From contig JABJJN010000007.1 in the NCBI GenBank assembly GCA_018660835.1, positions 62,001 through 126,000 of the forward strand: a stretch of 64,000 bases of DNA, read 5' to 3'. The notes under the pieces were generated by a model that was given only the letters and a program-made list of their open reading frames with translations, was not told the DNA's origin and did no database searches. Positions within the stretch are counted from its first letter, which is position 1. Every line of letters begins with the position of its first letter. This stretch comes from Gemmatimonadota bacterium. GTDB taxonomy: Bacteria > Latescibacterota > UBA2968 > UBA8231. The translations under genes and the position numbers were made by a program. Below, piece after piece: positions 9,111-17,582 of this stretch.

Positions 9111-10255
9111 GCTGCAAGCTCATTTCGATAGACGCGTCCTGCTTTGACGACAGTCACCGGCTCCAGACGCTGGGTCCCGGTACGAGACTGGCCCTGCGAG
9201 TCGGTGAGCGTACAGGTCTCCTGACGCAGTTCAAAGATGACGGCATCACCCCAGGCACCGGGTGCCAGTGTGCCGATCTGATCCTGCAACAACACCGACT
9301 CCGCCGGAACCGACGTAACACGAGACAATACTTCGTCCAGGGATAAGCCGAGATGCAGAAACTTGGTCAATACATTGGCGAGGTCGAAGACGGGGCCATC
9401 GACATTGTAGATGTGCAAGTCGGAGGAGATCGTCTTCGGTAGAATGCCCTCGGCCATGGCTGTTTCCACGACGCCCCAGGCGAAGGATCCCGCACCATGC
9501 CCGACATCGAAGATCACGCCGCGCTCAATGGCATCATGCACGCTCGGTCGCACCTTGCCACCCTCGTCCAGAATACCACAGGCCATGCCATGAAAGCAGT
9601 GTGTCAGAATGTCGCCTTGCTTCATCACCTTGAGAATATCGTCGAGGGACTCACACCAGGCCGCTTGTGGATGAATCATGATGGGCAGACCTGCTGCATC
9701 AGCCGCTTCTCGTGCACGATGTAGTGGGATCATACCCGCACTCTCGGAGACGATGCTGTCCTTTGTGAGACGTACTTTGACACCCAGAATCAGATCTCGA
9801 TGCTGCTCGATCATGCGGCAGCAGGCATCGACATCGGCATACTCCGGCAAGGCGAATTCACCGACATCGCGGGTCACCATGCCCTGGCTGGCGATATTCA
9901 ACTGCGCCAGGATGCGCGTCTGCGAGACTTCGATGACATACTTGCGAAATCCAGGGAAGGTGTCGGCACCGGCTGATCCGGCATCGACCACGGTCGTGGC
10001 GCCACGAGCAAGGCATGTAGGATCGGGCTCGATGCCAAAGTGGGAAACACCGGGAAAAACATGCACGTGAACATCGATCAATCCAGGCGTGACGTAGCGT
10101 CCACCGGCGTCGATGACCTCGCGCGCCTGGGCCTCGGGTAGTGAGTCCCCAACCTCTGCCACTGTGCCATCTGCAAAGGCGACGTCCAGTGGAGCATGAA
10201 TCCCACGTGCCGGATCGATCAACGTGCCATTGCGGATAAGCAGGTCGTATTTCAT
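9107..10255 (-). CDS. Amidohydrolase/deacetylase family metallohydrolase (dihydroorotase-like)
   Basis: The protein has 382 residues from the ATG at 10255; a second ATG two codons upstream (10261) is equally possible. Visible motifs are DLLIRNGTLIDPARG at the N-terminus, the metal-binding HVHV in LIDVHVHVFPG, LGVKVRLT with the likely carbamylated lysine, ILTHCFHG, and ISSDLH with the catalytic Asp. This set defines the amidohydrolase superfamily branch often annotated as deacetylase or EF_0837-like. A paralogue lies at 24555. The gene heads a two-gene operon with the BNR protein and is divergent from the sigma-ankyrin gene. Confidence 0.9.
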   Translation of the reverse strand: MKYDLLIRNGTLIDPARGIHAPLDVAFADGTVAEVGDSLPEAQAREVIDAGGRYVTPGLIDVHVHVFPGVSHFGIEPDPTCLARGATTVVDAGSAGADTFPGFRKYVIEVSQTRILAQLNIASQGMVTRDVGEFALPEYADVDACCRMIEQHRDLILGVKVRLTKDSIVSESAGMIPLHRAREAADAAGLPIMIHPQAAWCESLDDILKVMKQGDILTHCFHGMACGILDEGGKVRPSVHDAIERGVIFDVGHGAGSFAWGVVETAMAEGILPKTISSDLHIYNVDGPVFDLANVLTKFLHLGLSLDEVLSRVTSVPAESVLLQDQIGTLAPGAWGDAVIFELRQETCTLTDSQGQSRTGTQRLEPVTVVKAGRVYRNELAA

Positions 10256-10437
10256 GTGCAAAACGACGTCCTTCTCAAAGGTCCACTGTTGGATGAAGTT
10301 GTGTTACTTGAGTCAAACCGTGCCGGTCATGCAAATCACTGAGAGATTTTCTACCATTCTCCGCTGTTCGTGCATCCTTGCATTGAAAGGAGCCGACCCC
10401 GGCTCACACGACTTGCCCCAGACCCGATGATCACAAG

Positions 10438-12642
10438 ATGATGAGCCTCGCAGACACACTCTCCCACGCCCGCGCTGGCGACAGCTCGGCTTTTGCCGAT
10501 CTGGTCCGTCGCTTTCAGGACATGGCCGTGGGATACGCCTTCGCTCTGCTGGGAGACCACCATCTGGCAGAGGATGCGGCACAGGATGCGTTTCTCGTGT
10601 GCCATCAGCGCTTGGAGCAGCTGCGCGATCCCGCCGCGTTTGCCGGCTGGTTCCGGACCATCGTGCGCAACACGTGCGAGCAGTCGCGGCGACAGCGATC
10701 GCGCGATGAATCCCTCGACGAGGCGGCTCTCGAGGTGGGGCCCACGCAACAGCAATCCTTAGAGTGGGATGAGCGTCGTCAGGAGGTGGTTGCAGAGGTC
10801 GCCAGTCTACCCCAACAAGAGCGCGATGCGATCAGCCTCTTCTACACAGGAAGCTGTTCGCATCTGCAGATCGCTCAGTTTCTCGGTGTCGACAAGACGA
10901 CGGTGAACAACCGTCTACGGGCGGCAAGAGGACGCCTCAAGCACCGACTGGTGTGTCCCGTGCGCCGGACACTACGGGGTCGAGCTCCATCTCGCTCCAC
11001 ACGATTCTTACAAGGAGTTCAGAGGATGCTGCAACCTGAAGAGATGAAAGTCGATCGTCCCATTGAACTGGTTCCAGGTGTCGACTCGACGACGACGGAA
11101 GTCTGGGCGATGCTGGCGGCGAGCCGCGATGGAGATCTGGATGTGATGAAGGAGTTGGCCAGTCGCCAGCCAGCCCTGATCCGCTGTGAATACAACTATA
11201 CACCACCCATCCACTTTGCCGTGCGCGAGGGACACGCCCATATCTTGTCGTGGCTCATCGAGCAAGGCGTCGATCTAGCCTACCGCAGCTACAGCTTCAA
11301 GGATTCGCTGCTGCAAATGGCTCGCGAACGCGAACATCATGAGCTGATTCCGATGCTGGAGGAAGCACAGCAGGTCCAACTGGCGACATCAGGAATCGAT
11401 GAATTGCTGATCGCAGCAGGTGCGGGGGATGTCGATCTGGTGGCGTCGCTGCTGGTTGATACGCCGGCGCTGATCAAAGCGTGCAACGATACGGGGGACA
11501 CCGCGTTACATGCCGCGTGTTATGGTAAACATCTGGCCACCGCTCGATTGCTCCTGGATCGTGGTGCTGATATCAACGCTGTGCGTGCCGATGGTCTGGC
11601 GCCGATTCACTCGGCCCTCGAGCGGCACCACCATGAACTGTCCAGCTCTCTTGCGGTTGCCGGATATCTGCTGGGTCGTGGCACCACGTACAACATCTTC
11701 CTCGCCGCGACCTTCAGCGATCGCGCGGCGGTTCGGGCCTTTCTGACGGCTGATCCGCAGTTGGCAAATTTCCAGGACAGCCATGGAGGTCGGCCCTTGT
11801 CAGCGGCGGCGTTCCGCGAAGATCTCGAGATGATGCAATTGCTGCTCGAGCACGGAGCAGACCCGAGTCTGGGCGATCGTGGTGCGCCGCGTGGTGTGAG
11901 TCTGTGGCATGCGGCGCGCGTCGGCAACCACGAAATGGCGACGTTGTTGCTGGAGCACGGCGCCGATCCGAATGGCAACGCTGAGTCTGGTGGCAAGGTG
12001 ATCGATCGCGCGCGCAAACATCCAGCGATCTATGATCTGCTTGTAACGCATGGGGCGCAGGAAATACTCTCACCACAAGAACAGGTTCACAATGCGATCG
12101 TAGACGATGATGGCGACGAGGTGGAGCGCCTTTTGAGTGAGCATCCACATGTTGCCAAGGACCCTGAGATGTTCTGGGGTGAAGGCATCATGGTGATGGC
12201 CGCTCGTGATGGAAAGATGGAGATGCTCAAGCGACTGCTGAAGCATGGCGCCGCCGTGCCGGATACGAGCAAGTGGGGGGCGAGCTACTACTTTCGCGAA
12301 CTCGGGGTCGGCCGCTACCTGCTTGAGAATGGGATGAGTCCCGGTCACCAGAATTGGCACCGGACGACACTGTTGCACGATATGACTAGAAGAAGCCTGA
12401 CGGACAAGGCGGCGTTGCTGCTCGAACACGGTGCCCAGATCGACGCGCTGGACGATGAGTATCGATCAACGCCACTGGGCCTGGCGGCGCGAGAGGGTCA
12501 ACAGGAGATGGTGCGCTGGCTGATCGAGCGCGGGGCCGATGTCAACAAGGCCGGTGCGCCCTGGGCGACACCCGTGGCGTGGGCGCGCAAAGGTGGGCAC
12601 GAGTCCATTGTGCAGATACTCGTGGATGCAGGGGCGCTGTAG
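10438..12642 (+). CDS. ECF-type sigma factor fused to an ankyrin-repeat domain
   Basis: The protein has 734 residues. Residues 10-85 form sigma region 2 (FADLVRRFQDMAVGYAFALLG, AEDAAQDAFL, WFRTIVRNTCE) and about 115-175 region 4 with the helix-turn-helix SHLQIAQFLGVDKTTVNNRLRAAR. After a linker containing RAPSR, residues 215-734 are ankyrin repeats (TALHAACYGKHLATARLLLDRGAD, LEMMQLLLEHGADP, STPLGLAAREGQQEMVRWLIERGAD). Classical ECF factors are about 200 residues long and are held by a separate anti-sigma factor, and no such gene is adjacent; the repeats may replace it, as C-terminal extensions do in ECF41 and ECF42. Two start codons stand in tandem and no Shine-Dalgarno site is obvious nearby. 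A close structural paralogue is encoded at 31318. Confidence 0.92.
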   Translation: MMSLADTLSHARAGDSSAFADLVRRFQDMAVGYAFALLGDHHLAEDAAQDAFLVCHQRLEQLRDPAAFAGWFRTIVRNTCEQSRRQRSRDESLDEAALEVGPTQQQSLEWDERRQEVVAEVASLPQQERDAISLFYTGSCSHLQIAQFLGVDKTTVNNRLRAARGRLKHRLVCPVRRTLRGRAPSRSTRFLQGVQRMLQPEEMKVDRPIELVPGVDSTTTEVWAMLAASRDGDLDVMKELASRQPALIRCEYNYTPPIHFAVREGHAHILSWLIEQGVDLAYRSYSFKDSLLQMAREREHHELIPMLEEAQQVQLATSGIDELLIAAGAGDVDLVASLLVDTPALIKACNDTGDTALHAACYGKHLATARLLLDRGADINAVRADGLAPIHSALERHHHELSSSLAVAGYLLGRGTTYNIFLAATFSDRAAVRAFLTADPQLANFQDSHGGRPLSAAAFREDLEMMQLLLEHGADPSLGDRGAPRGVSLWHAARVGNHEMATLLLEHGADPNGNAESGGKVIDRARKHPAIYDLLVTHGAQEILSPQEQVHNAIVDDDGDEVERLLSEHPHVAKDPEMFWGEGIMVMAARDGKMEMLKRLLKHGAAVPDTSKWGASYYFRELGVGRYLLENGMSPGHQNWHRTTLLHDMTRRSLTDKAALLLEHGAQIDALDDEYRSTPLGLAAREGQQEMVRWLIERGADVNKAGAPWATPVAWARKGGHESIVQILVDAGAL

Positions 12643-12652
12643 TTGTGACGAT

Positions 12653-13246
12653 TCAGTCGTCGAGCAGCGATTCCAGACCCGGAGATACAAAGTCACGATC
12701 CCAGGTCATCCGGTCGTCATCGAGTTGCACCCTGAAGAGGTCTGGTGTGCGCGTCGCCTTCCAGTTGTCGAAGCCATAGGTAGGATCCACCGAATTCAGG
12801 GCGAGCCCAATCGCCTGGCCACCCGAACAGCAGACGACTGATTGCCCTGCGTGTCTCCGGCCCACATCGACGAGGGTGCTGAGGAATCTGCTCTGACACG
12901 ATCTATGGGTTTCACACTCGGGTTGCGCGAAGTCAAAGTCCGCCCAGTGATTCTGTACGAGGGCAGCAAAGTCCACGGCCCAGACGCGATTGAAGCCGCA
13001 TTCCTTCAGGCCTTCAAGGCCTTGCACCTGGAAGCCAGCGTGTGTGGCGAAGGGGGTAGCCGTCTCGACTGCACGCAGTTGTGGTGAGGCGCAAACGACG
13101 TCGATCCCCAGATCATCAAGAATCGGCACCAGGGCCTCTGCCTGTGACCCCCCTTGTTCGTCGAGGGGCCAGTCGAAGTCGGGCGCATAGCGAGGAGAGG
13201 GCGTTGTGTGCGCATGGCGCAGTAAATAGATGGTCGTCGTCTGCAT
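12653..13246 (-). CDS. Histidine phosphatase (phosphoglycerate-mutase-like) superfamily protein, second His missing
   Basis: The protein has 197 residues. The N-terminal LLRHAHT (His11) carries the phospho-acceptor Arg-His pair, SPQLRAVETA gives the second arginine, and GLKECGFN the acid segment. Where family members have VSHGG with the second catalytic His, this protein has VVCCSGGQA (Ser141). That change should impair normal phosphatase chemistry, so it may be inactive, a binding protein or a divergent enzyme. The gene is convergent with the sigma-ankyrin gene, leaving 10 bases between their stops. Confidence 0.8.
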   Translation of the reverse strand: MQTTTIYLLRHAHTTPSPRYAPDFDWPLDEQGGSQAEALVPILDDLGIDVVCASPQLRAVETATPFATHAGFQVQGLEGLKECGFNRVWAVDFAALVQNHWADFDFAQPECETHRSCQSRFLSTLVDVGRRHAGQSVVCCSGGQAIGLALNSVDPTYGFDNWKATRTPDLFRVQLDDDRMTWDRDFVSPGLESLLDD

Positions 13247-13314
13247 GTCTCAAGAATACCGAGTCGCTACCAAGAACAACAAGCAGGTGTTGTGCCGACT
13301 CGAGCAATATCTTC

Positions 13315-13344
13315 TTGACATGTATTGTCTCGCGGAGCTACAAT
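13315..13344 (+). promoter_or_regulatory. Sigma-70-like promoter for the ankyrin gene at 13477
   Basis: A perfect TTGACA (13315-13320) and a TACAAT (13339-13344) are separated by 18 bases. The expected start near 13351 would give a leader of about 126 bases that contains the element at 13432. Confidence 0.7.
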
Positions 13345-13431
13345 GACGGCGAGCTCGCAGGGAGCTTCCTGTCCGCGGGAAGGGACCGAGTCCTACCTGG
13401 CAGTGACCTACCATACGCGATTCTTCTTTCT

Positions 13432-13454
13432 GCCTGTCAACGCGGACGCCAGGC
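13432..13454 (+). promoter_or_regulatory. Conserved mRNA leader element, copy A
   Basis: GCCTG, then CAACGCGGAC, then CAGGC can form a short hairpin 9 bases before the GAGAGGAG Shine-Dalgarno site of the 13477 gene. The same 23-position arrangement occurs at 43138-43160 before the other gene encoding the same N-terminal domain. Confidence 0.5.
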
Positions 13455-13476
13455 GATTCATTGAGAGGAGATCGCC

Positions 13477-14718
13477 ATGTCTCGAGTACTACCACCTCGC
13501 CCAAATTCCGAACAATTGAAGCGCCAGGCGCGTGAGTTGCGTCAGGCGTATCTCGATGGAGACGACGCCAGTCGTGCCACTGTCGAGGGGTATCGTCCTC
13601 TGCTGTCAGGTGACGCAGCGTCGTTGACGCTGACAGACGCCAAGCTTGTCATTGCTCGCGAATACGGCTTCGAGGGCTGGCCGAAGCTCAAGCATCACGT
13701 CGAGTCCCTGCGTGGCAACTACGAGGAGCTCGACGATTTTATGGGGCTCGTCGCCGATGGGAAAACAGATCAGGCGAAGTCTGTCATGGACCACTATTTC
13801 GCCGTTTCAGCAGTACGTTCCGGGATACAGATTGGCATTCATGCCGCCGCCCGTCTCGACCTGATCGAACGGCTGACGATGCTTCTCGACCAGGACCCAT
13901 CTCTCGTTCACGCACGCAACGAGGCGGGTCTGACGCCATTGCACCTGGCCGGCGGCGATACGACTCGACAAGCTCTGGTTCATCACTTCGGCGCAGATCC
14001 AAATGCGCTGGACGGGCGTTTCGAGGCGACACCGCTGCAGTGGGCGGTGGCCGATCAGCGACCGATGGTGGCGCATGGTCTGCTGCATGAGGACGCGCGT
14101 GCTGATGCCATCGTGCTGTGTGTGCTTGGGCTGCTCGAACCATTGCGCGAAATCCTGCGCCAGTACCCCGAGTTTCGTGGGGTGTTTGACGTGACGAATC
14201 TCCCCGGTGGTGGTGTCTACGAACGTGTCTATGGTGCGAGGACGTCCCTGCTGCACGTGGCGGCTCGGCTTGGCGGCACAACTGTTGCGGGATCGTCACT
14301 CGACGTGGGAGAGAACATAGAGGCCTGCGATTCTTCGGGGGAGACGCCGCTGTTGCTGGCGGTCTCACGTTACAAGAATGCTGAGATGGTCGAGTTGCTT
14401 CTGAGCAAAGGGGCGTCTGTCTCCGCCACCAACCCATTGGGAAAATCTGCGCTGCATCTGGCCGCACACGGCGGGCATATGGATGCGGTGATGCTGCTAC
14501 TGGCGCATGGTGCGCAGATCGAGGCGGTCGATGATGCTGGAGGGACCGCCCTCAACGAGGCTGTTGGGACGGCATTGACGCACCACAGTGCTGATCGCAG
14601 AAGCAAGGCTGTACACGTGGCCAGGGCGCTGCTGGAAGCGGGTGCCTCAGCGGAGAACATCAGACAACCCACCGGTCGGGAAGATCTGGACGAGGTGCTG
14701 AAGGCGGTATCGAGCTAA
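13477..14718 (+). CDS. Ankyrin-repeat protein with a conserved N-terminal helical domain
   Basis: The protein has 413 residues, with a strong GAGAGGAG Shine-Dalgarno site. Residues 4-75 (SEQLKRQARELRQAYLDGD, TDAKLVIAREYGFEGWPKLKHHV) form a helical domain known at the N-terminus of many bacterial ankyrin proteins and also present in the protein at 43182. Residues 80-400 contain ankyrin repeats (TPLHLAGGDTTRQALVHHFGADPN, TPLLLAVSRYKNAEMVELLLSKGAS, SALHLAAHGGHMDAVMLLLAHGAQIE). There is no signal peptide, so it is probably cytoplasmic and mediates protein contacts. Its own promoter at 13315 and its placement one gene from a sigma-ankyrin fusion suggest a related regulatory circuit. Confidence 0.88.
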   Translation: MSRVLPPRPNSEQLKRQARELRQAYLDGDDASRATVEGYRPLLSGDAASLTLTDAKLVIAREYGFEGWPKLKHHVESLRGNYEELDDFMGLVADGKTDQAKSVMDHYFAVSAVRSGIQIGIHAAARLDLIERLTMLLDQDPSLVHARNEAGLTPLHLAGGDTTRQALVHHFGADPNALDGRFEATPLQWAVADQRPMVAHGLLHEDARADAIVLCVLGLLEPLREILRQYPEFRGVFDVTNLPGGGVYERVYGARTSLLHVAARLGGTTVAGSSLDVGENIEACDSSGETPLLLAVSRYKNAEMVELLLSKGASVSATNPLGKSALHLAAHGGHMDAVMLLLAHGAQIEAVDDAGGTALNEAVGTALTHHSADRRSKAVHVARALLEAGASAENIRQPTGREDLDEVLKAVSS

Positions 14719-14769
14719 GAATGCCGCCGCCGCACGAGGACGCTCAGTAGGATGAGTGAATGAGACGTT

Positions 14770-15375
14770 TCAACCTTCAGTGACCCGAAAACTAGACAGT
14801 GCGCGGAGACGAAGTTCCTTGGCTATCTTGGGCCACTGATCTGCTTTCGCACCCTCTGCTGAGAGATCGGCAGAGGGTGTCTCCACGTTTCTCAGATCTT
14901 CGTGGTAGAGAATCAGTAACTCGGACCGTCTGGATTCGTCCAGCGTGCGCATGAAGCGATGCCACATGGCGTCTTCCCATAGTTCAAGAGTCTGTGACTG
15001 CAGGAAGTTTTCCACCTTGGAGAAGTCTGCCTTCGGATTCTCTGCAACCAACCGTGCCTGGGGGCCAAAGAAGGCATCGTGGTAGTAGTCAAATTCACCC
15101 AGGCGGACGAGTGGTTCGGCAGGAAATCGGTAGGTGAAGTCACGCCCCGGACGCTGGGTTTCGAAGTGAAAGGCCAGGCGACGCGTGTATGGCCCCGCTG
15201 TCGCGTCAGCGAAGTAGAAGGAATCCACGTCAGCAAGATTTGAGATATCAAACTGAAAACGACCGATAAAGTGCAGGGAATCGGCGACCTCAATCCTGAC
15301 CTGTGGATCGCTGGAGTGGAAGGTCATGCCTTCGACCCATCGAGTGGGTGTCTCTCGTGGTGCCTCTGCGTTCAT
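14770..15375 (-). CDS. Conserved-looking hypothetical protein, last gene of a four-gene operon
   Basis: I do not recognise this 201-residue protein. The first half is beta-rich with many aromatic residues (FIGRFQFDISNLADVDSFYF, RRLAFHFETQRPGRDFTYRF), and the second half is helical (VENFLQSQTLELWEDAMWHRFM). It has no signal peptide or membrane segment. Its ATG overlaps the stop of the GrpB gene (ATGA), so it is co-translated with GrpB, NUDIX and the kinase-like protein. Confidence 0.7.
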   Translation of the reverse strand: MNAEAPRETPTRWVEGMTFHSSDPQVRIEVADSLHFIGRFQFDISNLADVDSFYFADATAGPYTRRLAFHFETQRPGRDFTYRFPAEPLVRLGEFDYYHDAFFGPQARLVAENPKADFSKVENFLQSQTLELWEDAMWHRFMRTLDESRRSELLILYHEDLRNVETPSADLSAEGAKADQWPKIAKELRLRALSSFRVTEG

Positions 15376-15917
15376 GCGTCACTCACCTGTGGATGCCATC
15401 CTCGCAACTGACTCCATCGCGAGGCGCGGTGCAGGATCTCCCAAATCGCTGGTCCCTTGCCTTCCGTGTAAGCAAGCCGATCATCGCGACACGTGACAGC
15501 CAGTTCACGCTTGGTCTCCTCGTACAAGGAGCGATCCACATCGCTGACACGCAGGTAGTCGCGGAACAGCAGCGCCAGTTGCTCGGGTAACGATCCCGCT
15601 TGCCTGACATGAATGTGTGTGCGCCGTTCTCCCGGTGATTCGCGAAAATAGCGCTTCGTCAGATCTGGGTTGTCCTGACGCCAGACATAGCCTGCTGCTT
15701 CCAGCGGCTCTCTGAATGCATTCTCAGGAATCAGACTGGCGACGGATATCTGCACATCGATGACAGGCTTTGCTGCGATTTGAGGAATCGCCGTCGAGCC
15801 GATGTGATCGATCCGCTGCGCCACAGAACCGAGTGCTGCCCTTATTGGCATCGCGACGTCGATGAACTGGCGCGGCCAGGCAGCAGAGTATTCGCACAGT
15901 TCGATCTCACCGGCCAT
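15372..15917 (-). CDS. GrpB family (UPF0157) nucleotidyltransferase-fold protein
   Basis: The protein has 181 residues. RIDHIGSTAIPQIAAKPVIDVQISV is the family signature, a nucleotidyltransferase-fold core, followed by RTHIHVRQAGS and LLFRDYLR. Several GrpB-like proteins are fused to CoaE or found near NUDIX and phosphotransferase genes; the substrate is unknown. It starts directly after the NUDIX stop with no gap and overlaps the next gene by four bases. Confidence 0.88.
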   Translation of the reverse strand: MAGEIELCEYSAAWPRQFIDVAMPIRAALGSVAQRIDHIGSTAIPQIAAKPVIDVQISVASLIPENAFREPLEAAGYVWRQDNPDLTKRYFRESPGERRTHIHVRQAGSLPEQLALLFRDYLRVSDVDRSLYEETKRELAVTCRDDRLAYTEGKGPAIWEILHRASRWSQLRGWHPQVSDA

Positions 15918-16391
15918 TCAGGCGTCGCCAGATTCGATGCTTAGCAAGCGATACAGATCATCCAGGAATCGACCCTCGAGGGCAGCGAATTGGGGAATCT
16001 TATGTGGCATCTGAACCCAGTAGAACTCGAAAGCAATGGGGGCAGTTTTTCCACCACCCGTCTCTTGATGAATCCATCGATCCTGCGGGTCACCGGGACA
16101 GACCATATGATAGAAGAAGGCTTCCTGTAGCTCGTCTACACCGAATTTGCGCATATCATGCTCGCAGCTACCGAGTAACTCGACTCCGTTGAAACCACTC
16201 AGCCCCGTCTCCTCCTCGACCTCCCGCAGAACCGCCTCATCGGGAGACTCTCCTTCGTCTACGGTGCCAGCGGGCACCTGAATTCCTGCATCAGGGAAGT
16301 CACAGTGTTCAAATACGAGAAGTCTGTCCTCGTGGGTGACATAGGCGTAGGCACGCTGTCGCCTCTTCATGCCGATCCTTGCACGCTTCAC
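15918..16391 (-). CDS. NUDIX hydrolase
   Basis: The protein has 157 residues. The Nudix box is intact: the G of PAGTVDEGES starts it, and REVEEETGL carries the metal-binding glutamates. Such enzymes cleave nucleoside diphosphates linked to another moiety. The GTG start at 16391 overlaps the TGA of the kinase-like gene (GTGA), which supports coupling; an ATG seven codons later (16370) is the alternative. Its place between the kinase-like and GrpB genes suggests a shared small-molecule pathway. Confidence 0.9.
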   Translation of the reverse strand: MKRARIGMKRRQRAYAYVTHEDRLLVFEHCDFPDAGIQVPAGTVDEGESPDEAVLREVEEETGLSGFNGVELLGSCEHDMRKFGVDELQEAFFYHMVCPGDPQDRWIHQETGGGKTAPIAFEFYWVQMPHKIPQFAALEGRFLDDLYRLLSIESGDA

Positions 16392-17422
16392 CCCCTCTGC
16401 TCGATCGCTGCGAGCAGCTTGGAGTAGATCGGTGGTTCACGGTCCTCGATCCCCGGACCGTCATCGGCCTTGTAGGCTTCGCGGGCGACACCACACATGA
16501 TGCCGAGATGCGCGTAGACGGCGACGGTGCCGAGGCGCTCGTGATCGATAGGTCTGATCTGCTCATAGCCGTCAAAGAAGGCATCCGCGAGAGCGCCCTT
16601 CGAGTTGCCGGAGAGCGGCTCCTTCAAGCTCCACATGGGCTCCGGGTGGCAGAGCATGGGGGCCAGATCGTGCAGGGGATCTGCATACCCCTGGTATTCG
16701 AGATCGCAGATGAAAGAGACTTTCCACTCGCTACCTGACTCGGCCAGATGTATTCCCGCATCGCCAACGCTCCAAGAAAGGGTACCCAGCACGAGGGCAG
16801 GATCGGCGAGGGCGATCTGGCGGCACGCCTCGATTCGAGCTGGCGTCACTTCACAGTTCGAGTTCGTGATGACACGTTCTAATGCATCAAGACCGTGACA
16901 GATTCCTGCGCCTGCTGCCCGGGTTGCCGCTTCGGTGATGGTGTGAATCTTGGCTGTCGCCATACCGACCTGCCACGTGATCTGTTCCTTCTCCGCAGGT
17001 GTCGTGCCCTGAAAGTGCGGGTGGGTCAGATAGCGACGATCCTCACCGATCATGTAGTCCATGACGATATAGCCCGTCGCGACGAATTCGTGACTCACGT
17101 CCATATGGTGGATTGTCGGTGTCGGCACATCTGTGTGGGCGGCGATGAGCGCATTGTTCTGCGTTTCCTGGACGATCGCCTTGTCATCTCTACCATAACG
17201 TCGTCGATTGAAGCGGAATACATACTTCGATTCGTGCCCTGCGAGGGCGACGATGTAGGAGAGATTCCAGTTACAACCGATGATCCTGGGGACACCGCCA
17301 CCAGTCGACTGGCGAATCTCCTCCATTGATTCCACACGGGCAGAAGAGCCGAACACATCCTGTGCGATCCGGGTGATGTCCGTCTCTGGAATCTGTTTGA
17401 TTCCTTCGATATCCTCGCTCAT
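16388..17422 (-). CDS. Aminoglycoside/choline-kinase-like phosphotransferase
   Basis: From the ATG at 17422 (preceded by GGAAGG) the protein has 344 residues; an ATG at 17488 would add 22 residues without similarity. The N-lobe includes KYVFRFNRRRYGRDDKAIVQETQNNALIAAH, and the catalytic loop is degenerate (WSVGDAGIHL in place of HGDLHPGN), but the following metal-binding segment ICDLEYQGYADPLHDLAPML is well kept. APH-fold kinases phosphorylate small molecules such as antibiotics, choline or sugars. This is the first gene of the operon that continues into NUDIX, GrpB and an unknown protein. Confidence 0.8.
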   Translation of the reverse strand: MSEDIEGIKQIPETDITRIAQDVFGSSARVESMEEIRQSTGGGVPRIIGCNWNLSYIVALAGHESKYVFRFNRRRYGRDDKAIVQETQNNALIAAHTDVPTPTIHHMDVSHEFVATGYIVMDYMIGEDRRYLTHPHFQGTTPAEKEQITWQVGMATAKIHTITEAATRAAGAGICHGLDALERVITNSNCEVTPARIEACRQIALADPALVLGTLSWSVGDAGIHLAESGSEWKVSFICDLEYQGYADPLHDLAPMLCHPEPMWSLKEPLSGNSKGALADAFFDGYEQIRPIDHERLGTVAVYAHLGIMCGVAREAYKADDGPGIEDREPPIYSKLLAAIEQRG

Positions 17423-17582
17423 GAGGACGAGCCTTCCAGGGAAATTTATATGGACCAGAGACAGGTTGTCCCGACGAAACAAGGGCATGATTCCAACATT
17501 GAACAGTATTCAGTTCGCCGTGTGGGCCCAACCCATCGTAGCTTGACGTTTAGTCCATTGAACCAGCCTCGAAGAGGATCGA

